A DNA stretch of 64,000 nucleotides from Sphingomonas adhaesiva (lineage in GTDB: Bacteria > Pseudomonadota > Alphaproteobacteria > Sphingomonadales > Sphingomonadaceae). How positions within the stretch are numbered: the first letter of the stretch is position 1; the number at the start of each line of letters is the position of its first letter. The notes below the pieces were generated by a model, which saw only the letters and a program-made list of their open reading frames with translations, did not search any database and was not told where the DNA came from. Shown here piece after piece: positions 1-8,324 of the stretch. Made by a program: the position numbers and the translations under genes. Where the stretch lies: positions 310,001-374,000 of the forward strand of contig NZ_NWVC01000001.1 in assembly GCF_002374855.1 (NCBI RefSeq), in the 5' to 3' direction.

Positions 1-817
1 TGTCGACCGCGCCGGGGGCCGCGCCATAGACCAGCACCGCTCCCTTGGGGGCGTCATAGGGCGATCGGATGGCGTTGCCCGGCTGGTTCAGCAGGTTGAC
101 GAACCCGCGCGCCTCCAGCGTCGGGCCGGCGTCCTTCGCGGCGACGCCGGGCAGGTAATCGGGCACCGCACCGGCCTGCTGCAACGCCGTCTTCACCCAG
201 GCGTAGCACTTGCCGATCGACTGATGCCCCGCTGCCCGCGCCGCCGCGATATCCGCCGCGCGCAGCGATGCGGCACCGGGCGCCAGGGTCGCGCCCGCCG
301 CCGCCGGGGTCGGTGCCCCGGCAGCGGCGGCGGCCGGCGCTACGACCGGGCCTGCGCTCGACCCTGCACTCGGGGCGGGGCTGCCTGCGATCGACAGCCG
401 CTGGCCCGGATGGATCATGTTCGGGTTGGCGATATGGTTGCGCTGCGCCAGCGCCGCGACGCTCACCCCGGCGCCCCGGGCGATGCCCGACAGCGTCTCG
501 CCACTGCGCACCACATGGACGCGAGGCGCGTCGGGCAGTTCGATCCGTTGCCCGACGCTGAGCCGGTCGGGGTCGGGCAGGCCGTTGATCCGCGCCAGCG
601 TCTGCCAGTCGGTGCCCGCCGCCTTTGCGATCTGCGACAGCGTCTCGCCAGCCTTGACGATATGGACTCCGGCATCGCCGCGGAACTGCGACAGCGCGCG
701 GCCGCCGGCCATCAACCGATCGAGCGGCCCGGGGGCGGCACCGGCTGCGGCGTTCGCCCCGTCCAGCGACGCGCGCGTCGTACCGGCCACATTCACCCGC
801 GATTCCACGCCGACCAT
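1..817 (-). CDS. LysM-domain cell-wall protein, partial (C-terminus beyond left edge)
   Basis: The frame is open from the ATG at 817 to the left edge, so the C-terminus lies outside the window. Two LysM repeats are visible in the N-terminal half; each runs from a HIVKAGETLSQIA-type or HVVRSGETLSGIA-type opening to a GQRIEL or GQRLSI ending. They should bind peptidoglycan. A Pro/Ala linker follows, then a segment with SIGKCYAWVKTALQQAG and, further on, GAVLVYG. This looks like the N-terminal part of a CHAP or NlpC/P60-like cysteine peptidase with the Cys as possible nucleophile, but the His part is not in view. No signal peptide is evident. The likely role is cell-wall turnover; the catalytic assignment is inference. 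Confidence 0.75.
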   Translation of the reverse strand, partial: MVGVESRVNVAGTTRASLDGANAAAGAAPGPLDRLMAGGRALSQFRGDAGVHIVKAGETLSQIAKAAGTDWQTLARINGLPDPDRLSVGQRIELPDAPRVHVVRSGETLSGIARGAGVSVAALAQRNHIANPNMIHPGQRLSIAGSPAPSAGSSAGPVVAPAAAAAGAPTPAAAGATLAPGAASLRAADIAAARAAGHQSIGKCYAWVKTALQQAGAVPDYLPGVAAKDAGPTLEARGFVNLLNQPGNAIRSPYDAPKGAVLVYGAAPGAVD

Positions 818-1020
818 CGATCAACTCCACCGTAATGCGGCGCGACGATAGGGCGGACAAGGCGGCCGCGTCTGTAAGCGGATCGATTAGGGCGGCTATG
901 CCACCGTTACGGTAGCGGTCGCGCCACGCTGTTGGTACGCAAGGGGTCGCGTCCATGGAGTCGCGGCGGTGTCACGCCGCCGCTGCTCGATCGGAACGGG
1001 GCAACGATTGGAGAGCAGCG

Positions 1021-1350
1021 ATGGCGAAATCACCGGAAAAGACTGCCAAGGGCGATACCAAGGCGACGGCGAAGAAGGCGAAGCCCGCCGGCGGCGCGCG
1101 CGGCGGCATCACCGCCCCCGTCACCCCGTCCGCCGACCTCGCCGAGATCGTCGGCAAGAAGGACCTGCCGCGCAGCGAGGTCGTCAGCAAGGTGTGGGAA
1201 TATATCAAGAAGCACGATCTGCAGGACGCCAAGGACCGGCGCCAGATCAACGCCGATGCCAAGCTGGAGAAGATCTTCGGCAAGAAATCCGTCTCGATGT
1301 TCGAGATGAACAAGCATCTCAGCGCACATCTGACCGCGCCGAAGGGCTGA
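1021..1350 (+). CDS. Stand-alone SWIB/MDM2-domain protein
   Basis: A 109-residue protein with a Lys/Ala-rich, histone-like N-terminal tail of about 35 residues, followed by one SWIB/MDM2 fold (roughly residues 37-105, including DLPRSEVVSKVWEYIKKHDL and a KIFGKKSVSMFEMNKHLSAHL ending). Single-domain SWIB proteins occur in chlamydiae and many alphaproteobacteria and are thought to act on DNA topology or chromatin-like structure. The start is the ATG preceded by GGAGAG; an upstream in-frame extension to 955 has no good ribosome site. The gene stands alone between the divergent LysM gene and an SDR gene. The function in this organism is unproven. Confidence 0.85.
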   Translation: MAKSPEKTAKGDTKATAKKAKPAGGARGGITAPVTPSADLAEIVGKKDLPRSEVVSKVWEYIKKHDLQDAKDRRQINADAKLEKIFGKKSVSMFEMNKHLSAHLTAPKG

Positions 1351-1462
1351 CGCGGGGCGGGCGGTCCCAGCTGCCCGCGATCCCGTCCGATCCCTCCAGC
1401 GCGCGATTGAAGCGCCCCCGTTTTTGTGAAACGGACGTGCCGATATCAGCGGGGAGGGGACG

Positions 1463-2218
1463 ATGGCTTTCGATCTGAGCGGGCGCGTCGCGTTGGTGAC
1501 CGGCGCGTCGTCGGGCCTTGGCGCGCATTTCGCGGAGCGGTTCGTCGCCGCGGGCGCGAATGTGGTGGTCGCCGCGCGGCGGCTGGACGCGGTTCAGCGA
1601 CTGGCGGAACGGCTGGGCGACCGCGCGCTGGCGGTGGCGATGGACGTCACCGACGATGCCTCGATCGCGGCGGCCTTCGATGCCGGGGAGGCGCATTTCG
1701 GCACGATCGACACCGTCATCGCCAATGCCGGGCAAAGCAACCCCGGCCGCTCCACCGACGTGGCCACCGCGGCGCTGCGCGCGACGATCGACGTCAACCT
1801 GACCGGCGTGCTGCTGACCGCGCGGGAGGGCGCCCGGCGGCTGATCGCCGCGGGCGCGCGCGACACCGGGCGCGGGCGCATCGTGCTGATCGGATCGATC
1901 ACCGCGCACGAGACCGGCACCGGCGACAGCGCCTATGCCGCGTCGAAGGCGGCGGTGGCGCATCTGGGCCGCAACCTGGCGCGCGAATGGGTGCGCGCCG
2001 GGATCAACGTCAACGTGATCCAGCCCGGCTACATCCGCACCAACATCAACGGCGACTGGTTCGAGACGGAGGGCGGGAGGGCGCAGATCGCCGGCTTCCA
2101 TCGCCGCCGGTTGATGCCGATCGACGGGCTGGACGACCTGCTGCTGTATTTCGCGTCGGATACCTCGGCGATGGTGACCGGTTCGGTGATCGACGTGGAC
2201 GACGGCCAGTCGCTGTAG
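1463..2218 (+). CDS. Short-chain dehydrogenase/reductase
   Basis: A classical SDR of 251 residues. It has the NAD(P)-binding TGASSGLG motif at 13-20, NAG at 88-90, catalytic Ser near 145 and the YAASK pair at Tyr158/Lys162. The C-terminal SVIDVDDGQSL segment matches the usual SDR ending. A strong GGGAGGGG ribosome site lies just upstream of the ATG. The family oxidises or reduces alcohols and ketones with NAD(P)H; the substrate cannot be read from the sequence. It ends 5 bases before the convergent Lrp gene. Confidence 0.9.
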   Translation: MAFDLSGRVALVTGASSGLGAHFAERFVAAGANVVVAARRLDAVQRLAERLGDRALAVAMDVTDDASIAAAFDAGEAHFGTIDTVIANAGQSNPGRSTDVATAALRATIDVNLTGVLLTAREGARRLIAAGARDTGRGRIVLIGSITAHETGTGDSAYAASKAAVAHLGRNLAREWVRAGINVNVIQPGYIRTNINGDWFETEGGRAQIAGFHRRRLMPIDGLDDLLLYFASDTSAMVTGSVIDVDDGQSL

Positions 2219-2222
2219 TCGG

Positions 2223-2705
2223 CTAGTCGAGCAGCGCCAGCGGAAGCCGCGGGCTGACCACCTCGCGCAGCACGAAGCCTGATTCCATCCGGGTGACGCC
2301 GGGCAGCCGCGACAGTTCCTCACGGTGGATCGCGGCGAAATGCGTCAGGTCGCGCGCGCGCACCGTCACCAGATAATCGTCGTTCCCCGACATCAGGTCG
2401 CACCGCACTACCGACGGGCTGGTGGCGATCGCGGCCTCGAACGCCTCCAGCACGTCCTTGCGCTGGCTTTCCAGCGTCATCTTGATGTGGACGATCGTTC
2501 GGTAGCCCAGCCGCGCCAGGTCGACGCGCGCCTCGTATCCGGTGATGACCCCGGCTTCCTCCAGCGCGCGCTGCCGCCGACCGACCGCGCTCGCCGATCG
2601 CCCGATCGCGTCCGCCAGCATGAAGGCCGTCGCACGCGCATTGGCGAGCAGCAGCGCGATGAGTCGACGGTCGATCCGGTCGAGGGCGGGATATTCCTGC
2701 GTCAT
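2223..2705 (-). CDS. Lrp/AsnC family transcriptional regulator (probable ald regulator)
   Basis: A 160-residue regulator with an N-terminal winged helix-turn-helix (LDRIDRRLIALLLANARAT and ASAVGRRQRALEEAGVI) and a C-terminal RAM ligand-binding domain (about 70-150). Lrp proteins bind amino acids and control amino-acid metabolism. It is transcribed away from alanine dehydrogenase with 115 bases between the starts, the usual layout of AldR/BkdR-type local activators and their ald target. Control of ald is inferred from this arrangement. Confidence 0.88.
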   Translation of the reverse strand: MTQEYPALDRIDRRLIALLLANARATAFMLADAIGRSASAVGRRQRALEEAGVITGYEARVDLARLGYRTIVHIKMTLESQRKDVLEAFEAAIATSPSVVRCDLMSGNDDYLVTVRARDLTHFAAIHREELSRLPGVTRMESGFVLREVVSPRLPLALLD

Positions 2706-2792
2706 GGTGCCGATTGGCGCACAGATGCGGCGCTATGGCAAGAGAAGCGCGCACACTTCGCGCGGATCGTGCGCGGCGCTTGCGTTACGATC

Positions 2793-2809
2793 GTCTCCAT
2801 TGCGGAGAC
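2793..2809. promoter_or_regulatory. Inverted repeat in the lrp-ald divergent promoter
   Basis: GTCTCC at 2793-2798 and GGAGAC at 2804-2809 form a perfect 6-bp dyad with a 5-base loop, directly upstream of the ald ribosome site. It could be an operator for the divergent Lrp protein or an mRNA hairpin near the ald start. No experiment distinguishes these. Confidence 0.4.
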
Positions 2810-2820
2810 GGAGAGAAACG

Positions 2821-3906
2821 ATGCGTGTCGGTGTTCCCAAGGAAATCAAGAACCATGAATATCGCGTCGGCCTGACGCCCGGTGCGGTGCGCGAATATGT
2901 CGCGCGCGGGCATGAGGTGATCGTGGAGACCAACGCCGGCGCGGGGATCGCCGCCGGTGACGACACCTATCGCGCGGCCGGCGCGCGCATCGTCGACACC
3001 GCCGCCGAGGTGTTCGCCACCGCGCAGATGGTGGTGAAGGTGAAGGAGCCGCAGCCGAGCGAATGGGTGCAGCTGCGCGAGGACCAGATCCTGTTCACCT
3101 ACCTGCACCTGGCGCCTGATCCGGAGCAGGCGAAGGGGTTGCAGGCATCGGGCGTGACCGCGGTCGCCTATGAGACGGTCACCGATGCGCGCGGGCACCT
3201 TCCGCTGCTGGCGCCGATGAGCGAGGTCGCCGGGCGGCTGTCGATCGAGGCGGCGGGCACCGCGCTGAAGGCGGTGAACGGCGGGCGCGGCGTGCTGATC
3301 GGCGGCGTGCCGGGCGTGCAGCCGGCGCGGATCGTCGTGCTGGGCGGCGGCGTGGTCGGCACCCATGCCGCGCGCATGGCGGTGGGCCTGGGCGCCGAGG
3401 TCACGATCATCGACCGGTCGATCCCGCGCCTGCGCGAGCTGGACGAGCTGTTCCAGGGCCGGGTGCGCACGCGCGTCTCGACGCTCGAATCGATCGAGCA
3501 TGAGGTGTCGGAGGCCGATGCGGTGATCGGCGCGGTGCTGATTCCCGGCGCGTCGGCGCCCAAGCTGGTGACGCGCCCGATGCTGGGGCTGATGCGTCCA
3601 CGCGCCGTGCTGGTCGACGTCGCGATCGACCAGGGCGGCTGTTTCGAAACCAGCCACGCGACCACCCATGCCGAGCCGACCTACGAAGTCGACGGCGTGA
3701 TCCATTATTGCGTCGCCAACATGCCCGGCGCGGTGCCGCTGACGTCGAGCCACGCGCTCAACAACGCCACGCTGCCCTATGGCCTGGCGCTCGCCGATCG
3801 CGGCTATGCCGCGGCCGAGGCCGATGCCGGGCTGATGGAGGGCGTCAACGTGCGCGGCGGGAAGATCGTCAACCGCGTCGTGGCGGAAGCGCTGGGCCAG
3901 GCGTGA
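2821..3906 (+). CDS. ald: Alanine dehydrogenase
   Basis: A 361-residue protein interconverting L-alanine and pyruvate plus ammonia with NAD. It begins MRVGVPKEIKNHEYRVGLTP, the family hallmark. KVKEPQ (Lys near 74) and YLHLAPD (His near 95) carry the substrate and catalytic residues. The Rossmann segment VVLGGGVVGTHAARMA lies in the middle, and the C-terminal LPYGLALADRG region is intact. The start is the ATG after GGAGAG; a longer in-frame extension to 2542 overlaps the divergent regulator and is unlikely. Confidence 0.96.
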   Translation: MRVGVPKEIKNHEYRVGLTPGAVREYVARGHEVIVETNAGAGIAAGDDTYRAAGARIVDTAAEVFATAQMVVKVKEPQPSEWVQLREDQILFTYLHLAPDPEQAKGLQASGVTAVAYETVTDARGHLPLLAPMSEVAGRLSIEAAGTALKAVNGGRGVLIGGVPGVQPARIVVLGGGVVGTHAARMAVGLGAEVTIIDRSIPRLRELDELFQGRVRTRVSTLESIEHEVSEADAVIGAVLIPGASAPKLVTRPMLGLMRPRAVLVDVAIDQGGCFETSHATTHAEPTYEVDGVIHYCVANMPGAVPLTSSHALNNATLPYGLALADRGYAAAEADAGLMEGVNVRGGKIVNRVVAEALGQA

Positions 3907-4068
3907 CCGGTCGGGCGCGTCGCCGTATGGCGGCGCGCCGGCCTCTTTCAGGACCCTATGGTGCGGGATATCGGCCGTCCGTCTCGCGGAGCGTCGCTCG
4001 ACGCGCAGGGCGGCCGTGGAACGAGGCAAGGGAGGAAGCGGCCGGCCGCTCCCTCCCCGCCGGTCAGC

Positions 4069-4308
4069 TTAGTTGCTGTCCGAGCCGTCGTCGGCGATGA
4101 TGACGATGCCGGCGACAACCGCCGCCGCCGCCAGGATCGCGACGATCACGCCGCCACCGGCGACGTCGTTCTTCTTGGCCGACGCGGTCGACGCGCGGGC
4201 CGACTTGGCGACCGACAGGCTGGCAGCCGGGTTGGCCGGAGCGGCCATCGCCGGGGCAACCGCGAGCGACGCGGCGGCAGCGGCGGCGAGATAGGTACGA
4301 AGCTTCAT
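4069..4308 (-). CDS. Small exported or membrane protein of unknown function
   Basis: A 79-residue protein. An Ala-rich N-terminus (MKLRTYLAAAAAASLAVAPAMA) looks like a signal peptide cleaved near AMA. A short Ser/Lys/Ala-rich stretch follows, then a hydrophobic helix (about 50-70, VIVAILAAAAVVAGIVII) and an acidic DDGSDSN tail. The start is the ATG with GGGAG upstream rather than the longer reading to 4344. No family was recognised. It is a monocistron between ald and aceA. Confidence 0.7.
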   Translation of the reverse strand: MKLRTYLAAAAAASLAVAPAMAAPANPAASLSVAKSARASTASAKKNDVAGGGVIVAILAAAAVVAGIVIIADDGSDSN

Positions 4309-4445
4309 ACGATACTCCCTCGATAGGAGTTCGCCGCATCTCACGAAGCGCGCGATACTGCAACGGCGAAGCGGCAGGATGTGCGCGATCAGATGCCCGC
4401 TGCGCCGATTTGTGGCCGGCGGGCGACTGTCCTGCGTCGTCTTGG

Positions 4446-4483
4446 AAGAAAAAACACCCGCGGATCGCGCGATCCGCGGGTGT
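4446..4483 (-). terminator. Rho-independent terminator of aceA
   Basis: A perfect 14-bp stem (4454-4467 with 4470-4483) is followed on the minus strand by TTTTTCTT. It lies 22 bases past the isocitrate lyase stop. Confidence 0.85.
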
Positions 4484-4504
4484 CGTCGTGAAGATTTCGA
4501 CCGA

Positions 4505-6100
4505 TCAGGCGGCGAACTGGTTCATCGTATTATGGACCCCGCCGGCCTTCAGCGCGGCCTCTCCGGCGAAATATTCCTTGTGATCGTCGCCGATGTCGCT
4601 GCCCGACATGTTCTGATGCTTGACGCAGGCGATGCCCTGGCGGATTTCCTGTCGCTGCACGTTCTTGACATAGCCCAGCATCGCCGCGTCGCCGAAATAC
4701 TCCCGCGCCAGATTGTCGGTGCTGAGCGCCGCGGTGTGATAGGTCGGCAGCGTGATGAGGTGGTGGAAAATGCCCGCCCGCGCCGCCGCATCCTTCTGGA
4801 ACGTGCGGATATTCTCGTCCGCCTCCTGCGCCAGGTCGGTCGCGTCGTAATCCGCGCTCATCAGCTTTGCACGATCATATCCGCCGACGTCGCGGCCTTC
4901 CCCGACCCAGCGGTCGTACACCTGCTGGCGGAAGTTCAGCGTCCAGTTGAAGCTGGGCGAGTTGTTGTACACCAGCTTGGCATCGGGGACGACCGCGCGG
5001 ATGCGATCGACCATGCCGGCGATCTGCTCGATATGCGGCTTCTCGGTCTCGATCCACAGCAGGTCCGCCCCGTTCTGCAGGCTGGTGATGCAGTCGAGCA
5101 CGCAGCGGTCGGCACCGGTGCCTTCGCGGAACTGGAACAGGTTGGACGGCAGCCGCTTGGGCCGCATCAGCTTGCCCTCGCGTTCGATCACCACGTCGCC
5201 GCGCAACTGCGTGACGTCGGTCACCTCCTCGCAATCGAGGAAGGCGTTATACTGGTCGCCGATATCGCCCGGCTCCTTCGAATAGGCGATCTGCTTGGTC
5301 AGCCCCGCGCCCAGCGAATCGGTGCGGGTCACGATGATGCCGTCGTCCACGCCCAGTTCCAGGAAGGCGTAGCGGCAGGCGCGGACCTTCGCCAGGAAGT
5401 CCTCGTGCGGGACGGTGACCTTGCCGTCCTGGTGGCCGCACTGCTTCTCGTCGGACACCTGATTTTCGATCTGCAGCGCGCAGGCGCCCGCCTCGATCAT
5501 CTTCTTGGCCAGCAGGTAGGTCGCCTCGGCATTGCCGAAACCGGCGTCGATGTCGGCGATGATCGGGACGACATGCGTCTCATACTGGTCGATCGCGTGG
5601 ATCAGCCGCTGCGCTTCCACCTCGTTGCCGGTCTCGCGCGCCTTGTCGAGATCGCGGAACATCATTCCCAGCTCGCGGGCGTCGGCCTGCTTCAGGAAGG
5701 TGTACAGTTCCTCGATCAGCGCGGGCACGCTGGTCTTCTCGTGCATCGACTGGTCGGGCAGCGGGCCGAAATCGCTGCGCAGCGCGGCGACCATCCAGCC
5801 CGACAGGTACAGATAACGGCCCTTGGTGGTGCCGAAATGCTTCTTGATGCTGATGAGCTTCTGTTGCCCGATGAAGCCGTGCCAGCAACCCAGCGACTGG
5901 GTGTAGTTGGCCGGATCGGCGTCATAGGCGGCCATGTCGCGGCGCATGATCGCGGCGGTGTATTTCGCGATGTCGAGGCCGGTGTTGAAGCGGTTCTGCA
6001 GCTTCATGCGCGCGACCGCTTCGGCGTCGATCCCGTCCCACGTGCCGTTGCGGGCACCGATCGCTTGCGCGGCGGAGGCGATATGGTCCTGATAGCTCAC
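4505..6100 (-). CDS. aceA: Isocitrate lyase (long form)
   Basis: Cleaves isocitrate to glyoxylate and succinate, the first step of the glyoxylate shunt. The protein has 531 residues, about 100 more than the E. coli enzyme, matching the long bacterial subfamily. IADIDAGFGN (181-190) holds metal-binding Asp, and KQCGH (catalytic Cys221) replaces the KKCGH of short forms. The start is a GTG preceded by AAGGA. A small conserved gene lies upstream on the same strand, and the RamB/ScfR-like regulator is divergent beyond it, suggesting local control by acetate or short-chain acyl-CoA status. Confidence 0.95.
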   Translation of the reverse strand: MSYQDHIASAAQAIGARNGTWDGIDAEAVARMKLQNRFNTGLDIAKYTAAIMRRDMAAYDADPANYTQSLGCWHGFIGQQKLISIKKHFGTTKGRYLYLSGWMVAALRSDFGPLPDQSMHEKTSVPALIEELYTFLKQADARELGMMFRDLDKARETGNEVEAQRLIHAIDQYETHVVPIIADIDAGFGNAEATYLLAKKMIEAGACALQIENQVSDEKQCGHQDGKVTVPHEDFLAKVRACRYAFLELGVDDGIIVTRTDSLGAGLTKQIAYSKEPGDIGDQYNAFLDCEEVTDVTQLRGDVVIEREGKLMRPKRLPSNLFQFREGTGADRCVLDCITSLQNGADLLWIETEKPHIEQIAGMVDRIRAVVPDAKLVYNNSPSFNWTLNFRQQVYDRWVGEGRDVGGYDRAKLMSADYDATDLAQEADENIRTFQKDAAARAGIFHHLITLPTYHTAALSTDNLAREYFGDAAMLGYVKNVQRQEIRQGIACVKHQNMSGSDIGDDHKEYFAGEAALKAGGVHNTMNQFAA

Positions 6101-6209
6101 GTGCGGGATATCCTTTTCATGCGGTCGGGGCGCGCCAGGAATGTCCGCCGATGCCGTCGCGGCACCGGCGGGACACCCTTCCTCCCCAGGAAGTGATGAG
6201 GGGATGGCC

Positions 6210-6365
6210 TCAGCCGAGGCGGCCGAGGCGGTGGTAGAGCGCGGAGAACTTCGAGGAGCGCGGATCGTCGGCGATCTGGCGGACGTAATGCGCGACGGCT
6301 TCCTTCATCAGGCCGAAGTCCTCGGTGGAGAAGACGGCGCGGCTGCGGGCGGGTTCGTTGGTCAT
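6210..6365 (-). CDS. Small conserved hypothetical protein upstream of aceA
   Basis: A 51-residue soluble protein (MTNEPARSRAVFSTEDFG start, HRLGRLG end). The start is supported by GGAAGGAG seven bases upstream. It has no recognised domain. It lies between aceA and the divergent regulator, in the same orientation as aceA, and may be co-transcribed with it. Confidence 0.6.
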   Translation of the reverse strand: MTNEPARSRAVFSTEDFGLMKEAVAHYVRQIADDPRSSKFSALYHRLGRLG

Positions 6366-6481
6366 CAGGTGTCTCCTTCCGTGTGAGACGTGTGATAATC
6401 CACGAATCGCCGCGCCATGAGACAATTTGCACCGGTTTCGTGTCGCATCGTCGCCGCAAATGCGGTAAATCTCCGTCACGA

Positions 6482-6496
6482 TGTAAAGTATTTACA
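6482..6496. promoter_or_regulatory. TGTAAA-N3-TTTACA operator candidate
   Basis: A perfect 15-base dyad ends 9 bases before the start codon of the RamB/ScfR-like regulator. Its A/T-rich symmetry stands out in very GC-rich DNA. Its position suggests autoregulation, and it may also affect the divergent small gene and aceA. Confidence 0.55.
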
Positions 6497-6505
6497 GGGG
6501 TGGCA

Positions 6506-7915
6506 ATGGCGCGGGAGAAGGTGCTGGCGGGACATGCGGTCAAGCGGCTGCGTCGCCGGCTGGGGCTGACGCAGGCGGCGATGGCCGAGACGCTCGACAT
6601 TTCCCCCAGCTATCTGAACCTGATCGAGCGCAACCAGCGCTCGCTGCCGGCCGGGCTGCTGGTCGAATTGGCCGAACGCTATGATTTCGACGCGCGCGCG
6701 CTCGCGGCGGGGGAGCCGGGGGGCGGGGCCGATGCGGTGCGCCGCCGGCTGGGCGACCCGATGTTCGCCGATATCGACATCGACCGTGCCGAGGTGGAGG
6801 AATGGCTGGCCGCCGCGCCGGGCGGGGTGGAGGCGTTCGCACGTGCGTTCGACCGGATCGGCGGTGGCGGCGGGGTCAGCGCCGCGCCTGCCGCGACCGG
6901 CGACGATCCTTCCACCGCCGTCCGCCGCGAGATCGAGCGGTGGCGAAACCATTTTCCCGATCTGGACGCCGCGGCGGAGGCGATCGCCGACGACCTGCGG
7001 CTGGTGGCGGCCGACCTGTACGGCGCGCTGGTCGAGCGGCTGCGCGTCCGCCACGGCCTGGCGATCCGCATCCTGCCGGTGGAGGTGATGCCCGACCTGC
7101 TACGCCGGCTGGACCTGCACGCGCGGCAATTGCAGCTGAGCGAGCGGCTCGACCCGTCCGCGCGCACCTTCGCGCTGGCGTTCCAGCTGGCGCAGTTGGA
7201 GGCACGCACCGAGATCGAGGCGCTGGCGCGCGGCGCGGGCTTCTCGGATCGCGCGGCGGAGCGGCTGTTCCGCCGCCACCTCGCCAGCTATTTCGCCGCC
7301 GCGATCATGATGCCCTATGCCCGTTTCCTGCGTGCGTGCGAGGCGACCGGCTATGACGTGGACATCCTGCAGCGCCGTTTTGGCGCCGGGTTCGAACAGG
7401 TCGCACACCGGCTCACCACCTTGCAGCGCGTCGGCGCGCGCGGGCTGGCGTTCTTCATGATCCGCATCGACCGCGCGGGTCAGTCGTCGAAGCGGTTCGC
7501 GGGCGCCAGCCAGTCGCCGCTGGTGGAGGGGGAGGCGCGCTGCCCGCTGTGGCGGCTGCACCACGCCTTCGACCGCGCCGGTCATGCCGTGACGCAGCTG
7601 GTCGAGCTGGAGGACGGCGCGCGCTGGTTCACGATCGCGCGCGCGGTGACGGCGCAGGGCGGCGCGGTGGGGGCGGGGGCCAATGTCGTCGCGGCCGAGT
7701 TCGCGATCGGGCTGGGCGTCGCGGCGGGGCAGGCGGGTGCACTGGCGGCGGCGCGCGGCGTCGATCTGGACGGCGCGGCGACCCCGATCGGTGCCGGGTG
7801 CCGGATGTGCCACCGCAGCGCCTGCCCGCAGCGGTCCGCGCCGCCCGCCGGCCGCGCGCTGTTGGTCAACGAACGCGAGCGCGGGGTATCGGCATGGGGG
7901 TTCGCCGGGGACTGA
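6506..7915 (+). CDS. RamB/ScfR-type short-chain acyl-CoA-responsive regulator
   Basis: A 469-residue XRE-family regulator. The N-terminal helix-turn-helix (about 8-62) has LRRRLGLTQAAMAETLDISP and SYLNLIERNQRSLP. The middle part (about 240-320) matches the IrrE/DUF955-like region, including RRHLASYFAAAIMMPY. The C-terminal domain has a Cys cluster (CRMCHRSACPQR) as in RamB/ScfR proteins that control glyoxylate-shunt and propionate genes. The ATG at 6506 was chosen because the helix-turn-helix begins right after it; the upstream in-frame extension crosses the operator-like dyad. Divergence from aceA supports control of isocitrate lyase, by inference. Confidence 0.88.
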   Translation: MAREKVLAGHAVKRLRRRLGLTQAAMAETLDISPSYLNLIERNQRSLPAGLLVELAERYDFDARALAAGEPGGGADAVRRRLGDPMFADIDIDRAEVEEWLAAAPGGVEAFARAFDRIGGGGGVSAAPAATGDDPSTAVRREIERWRNHFPDLDAAAEAIADDLRLVAADLYGALVERLRVRHGLAIRILPVEVMPDLLRRLDLHARQLQLSERLDPSARTFALAFQLAQLEARTEIEALARGAGFSDRAAERLFRRHLASYFAAAIMMPYARFLRACEATGYDVDILQRRFGAGFEQVAHRLTTLQRVGARGLAFFMIRIDRAGQSSKRFAGASQSPLVEGEARCPLWRLHHAFDRAGHAVTQLVELEDGARWFTIARAVTAQGGAVGAGANVVAAEFAIGLGVAAGQAGALAAARGVDLDGAATPIGAGCRMCHRSACPQRSAPPAGRALLVNERERGVSAWGFAGD

Positions 7916-7921
7916 GGCGCC

Positions 7922-8107
7922 TCAGCGCAGCTTGGCGATCGACAGCCCGTCGGCCTTGGCGCGGTCCCTGGTCGATTCCTCGCTGCGCTTCAGCGCCTTG
8001 GCGATCGCCTTCAGCGCCATGCCCTTCTTGGCGAGCATGTGCAGCTTCTGGATCTCGTCGGCGGTCCACGGCTGGCGGTGGCGCTCGAACGTCTCGCCCT
8101 TGGCCAT
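7922..8107 (-). CDS. Small SANT/Myb-like helix-turn-helix protein
   Basis: A 61-residue basic protein with a tryptophan-led helical motif (QPWTADEIQKLHMLAKKGMA followed by IAKALKRSEESTRDRA), resembling a single SANT/Myb repeat or homeodomain-like fold. It would probably bind DNA. It ends 6 bases from the convergent regulator stop. The target is unknown. Confidence 0.65.
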   Translation of the reverse strand: MAKGETFERHRQPWTADEIQKLHMLAKKGMALKAIAKALKRSEESTRDRAKADGLSIAKLR

Positions 8108-8265
8108 CAGAACACCGCCAGCGCGGCGTGGAGCAGATGGGCGACGAGCGCGGTTGGGGAGGCGAATGGCAGCATCAAGCGACGCTGTAGCCGATCGAGC
8201 GTCGCCTGCGCCAGACCGTTGGGGATCGACGGCGCGACATCACGCGCAGGATGCCCGCGTGCATG

Positions 8266-8298
8266 AAAAAGCCTCCCCCGTGTCGTTACGGGGGAGGC
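8266..8298 (-). terminator. Terminator after the deoxyhypusine-synthase-like gene
   Basis: An 11-bp GC-rich stem (8271-8281 with 8288-8298, loop GTCGTT-like) is followed on the minus strand by five T. It terminates the decarboxylase/DHS-like transcript. The remainder of 8108-8265 shows no gene. Confidence 0.85.
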
Positions 8299-8324
8299 TT
8301 CTCACATGTCGATCGGCGGCGCTG

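Noticed and set aside
2785..4029. A 414-codon minus-strand open frame across alanine dehydrogenase
   Set aside because: Shadow of ald in GC-rich DNA; it is His/Arg-rich without domains.
3907..4068. Terminator after alanine dehydrogenase
   Set aside because: GC-rich imperfect dyads are present but no convincing stem followed by a T run.
4379..6196. A 605-codon plus-strand open frame across isocitrate lyase
   Set aside because: It is antisense to aceA, has skewed composition and no recognisable fold; aceA on the other strand matches its family along its whole length.
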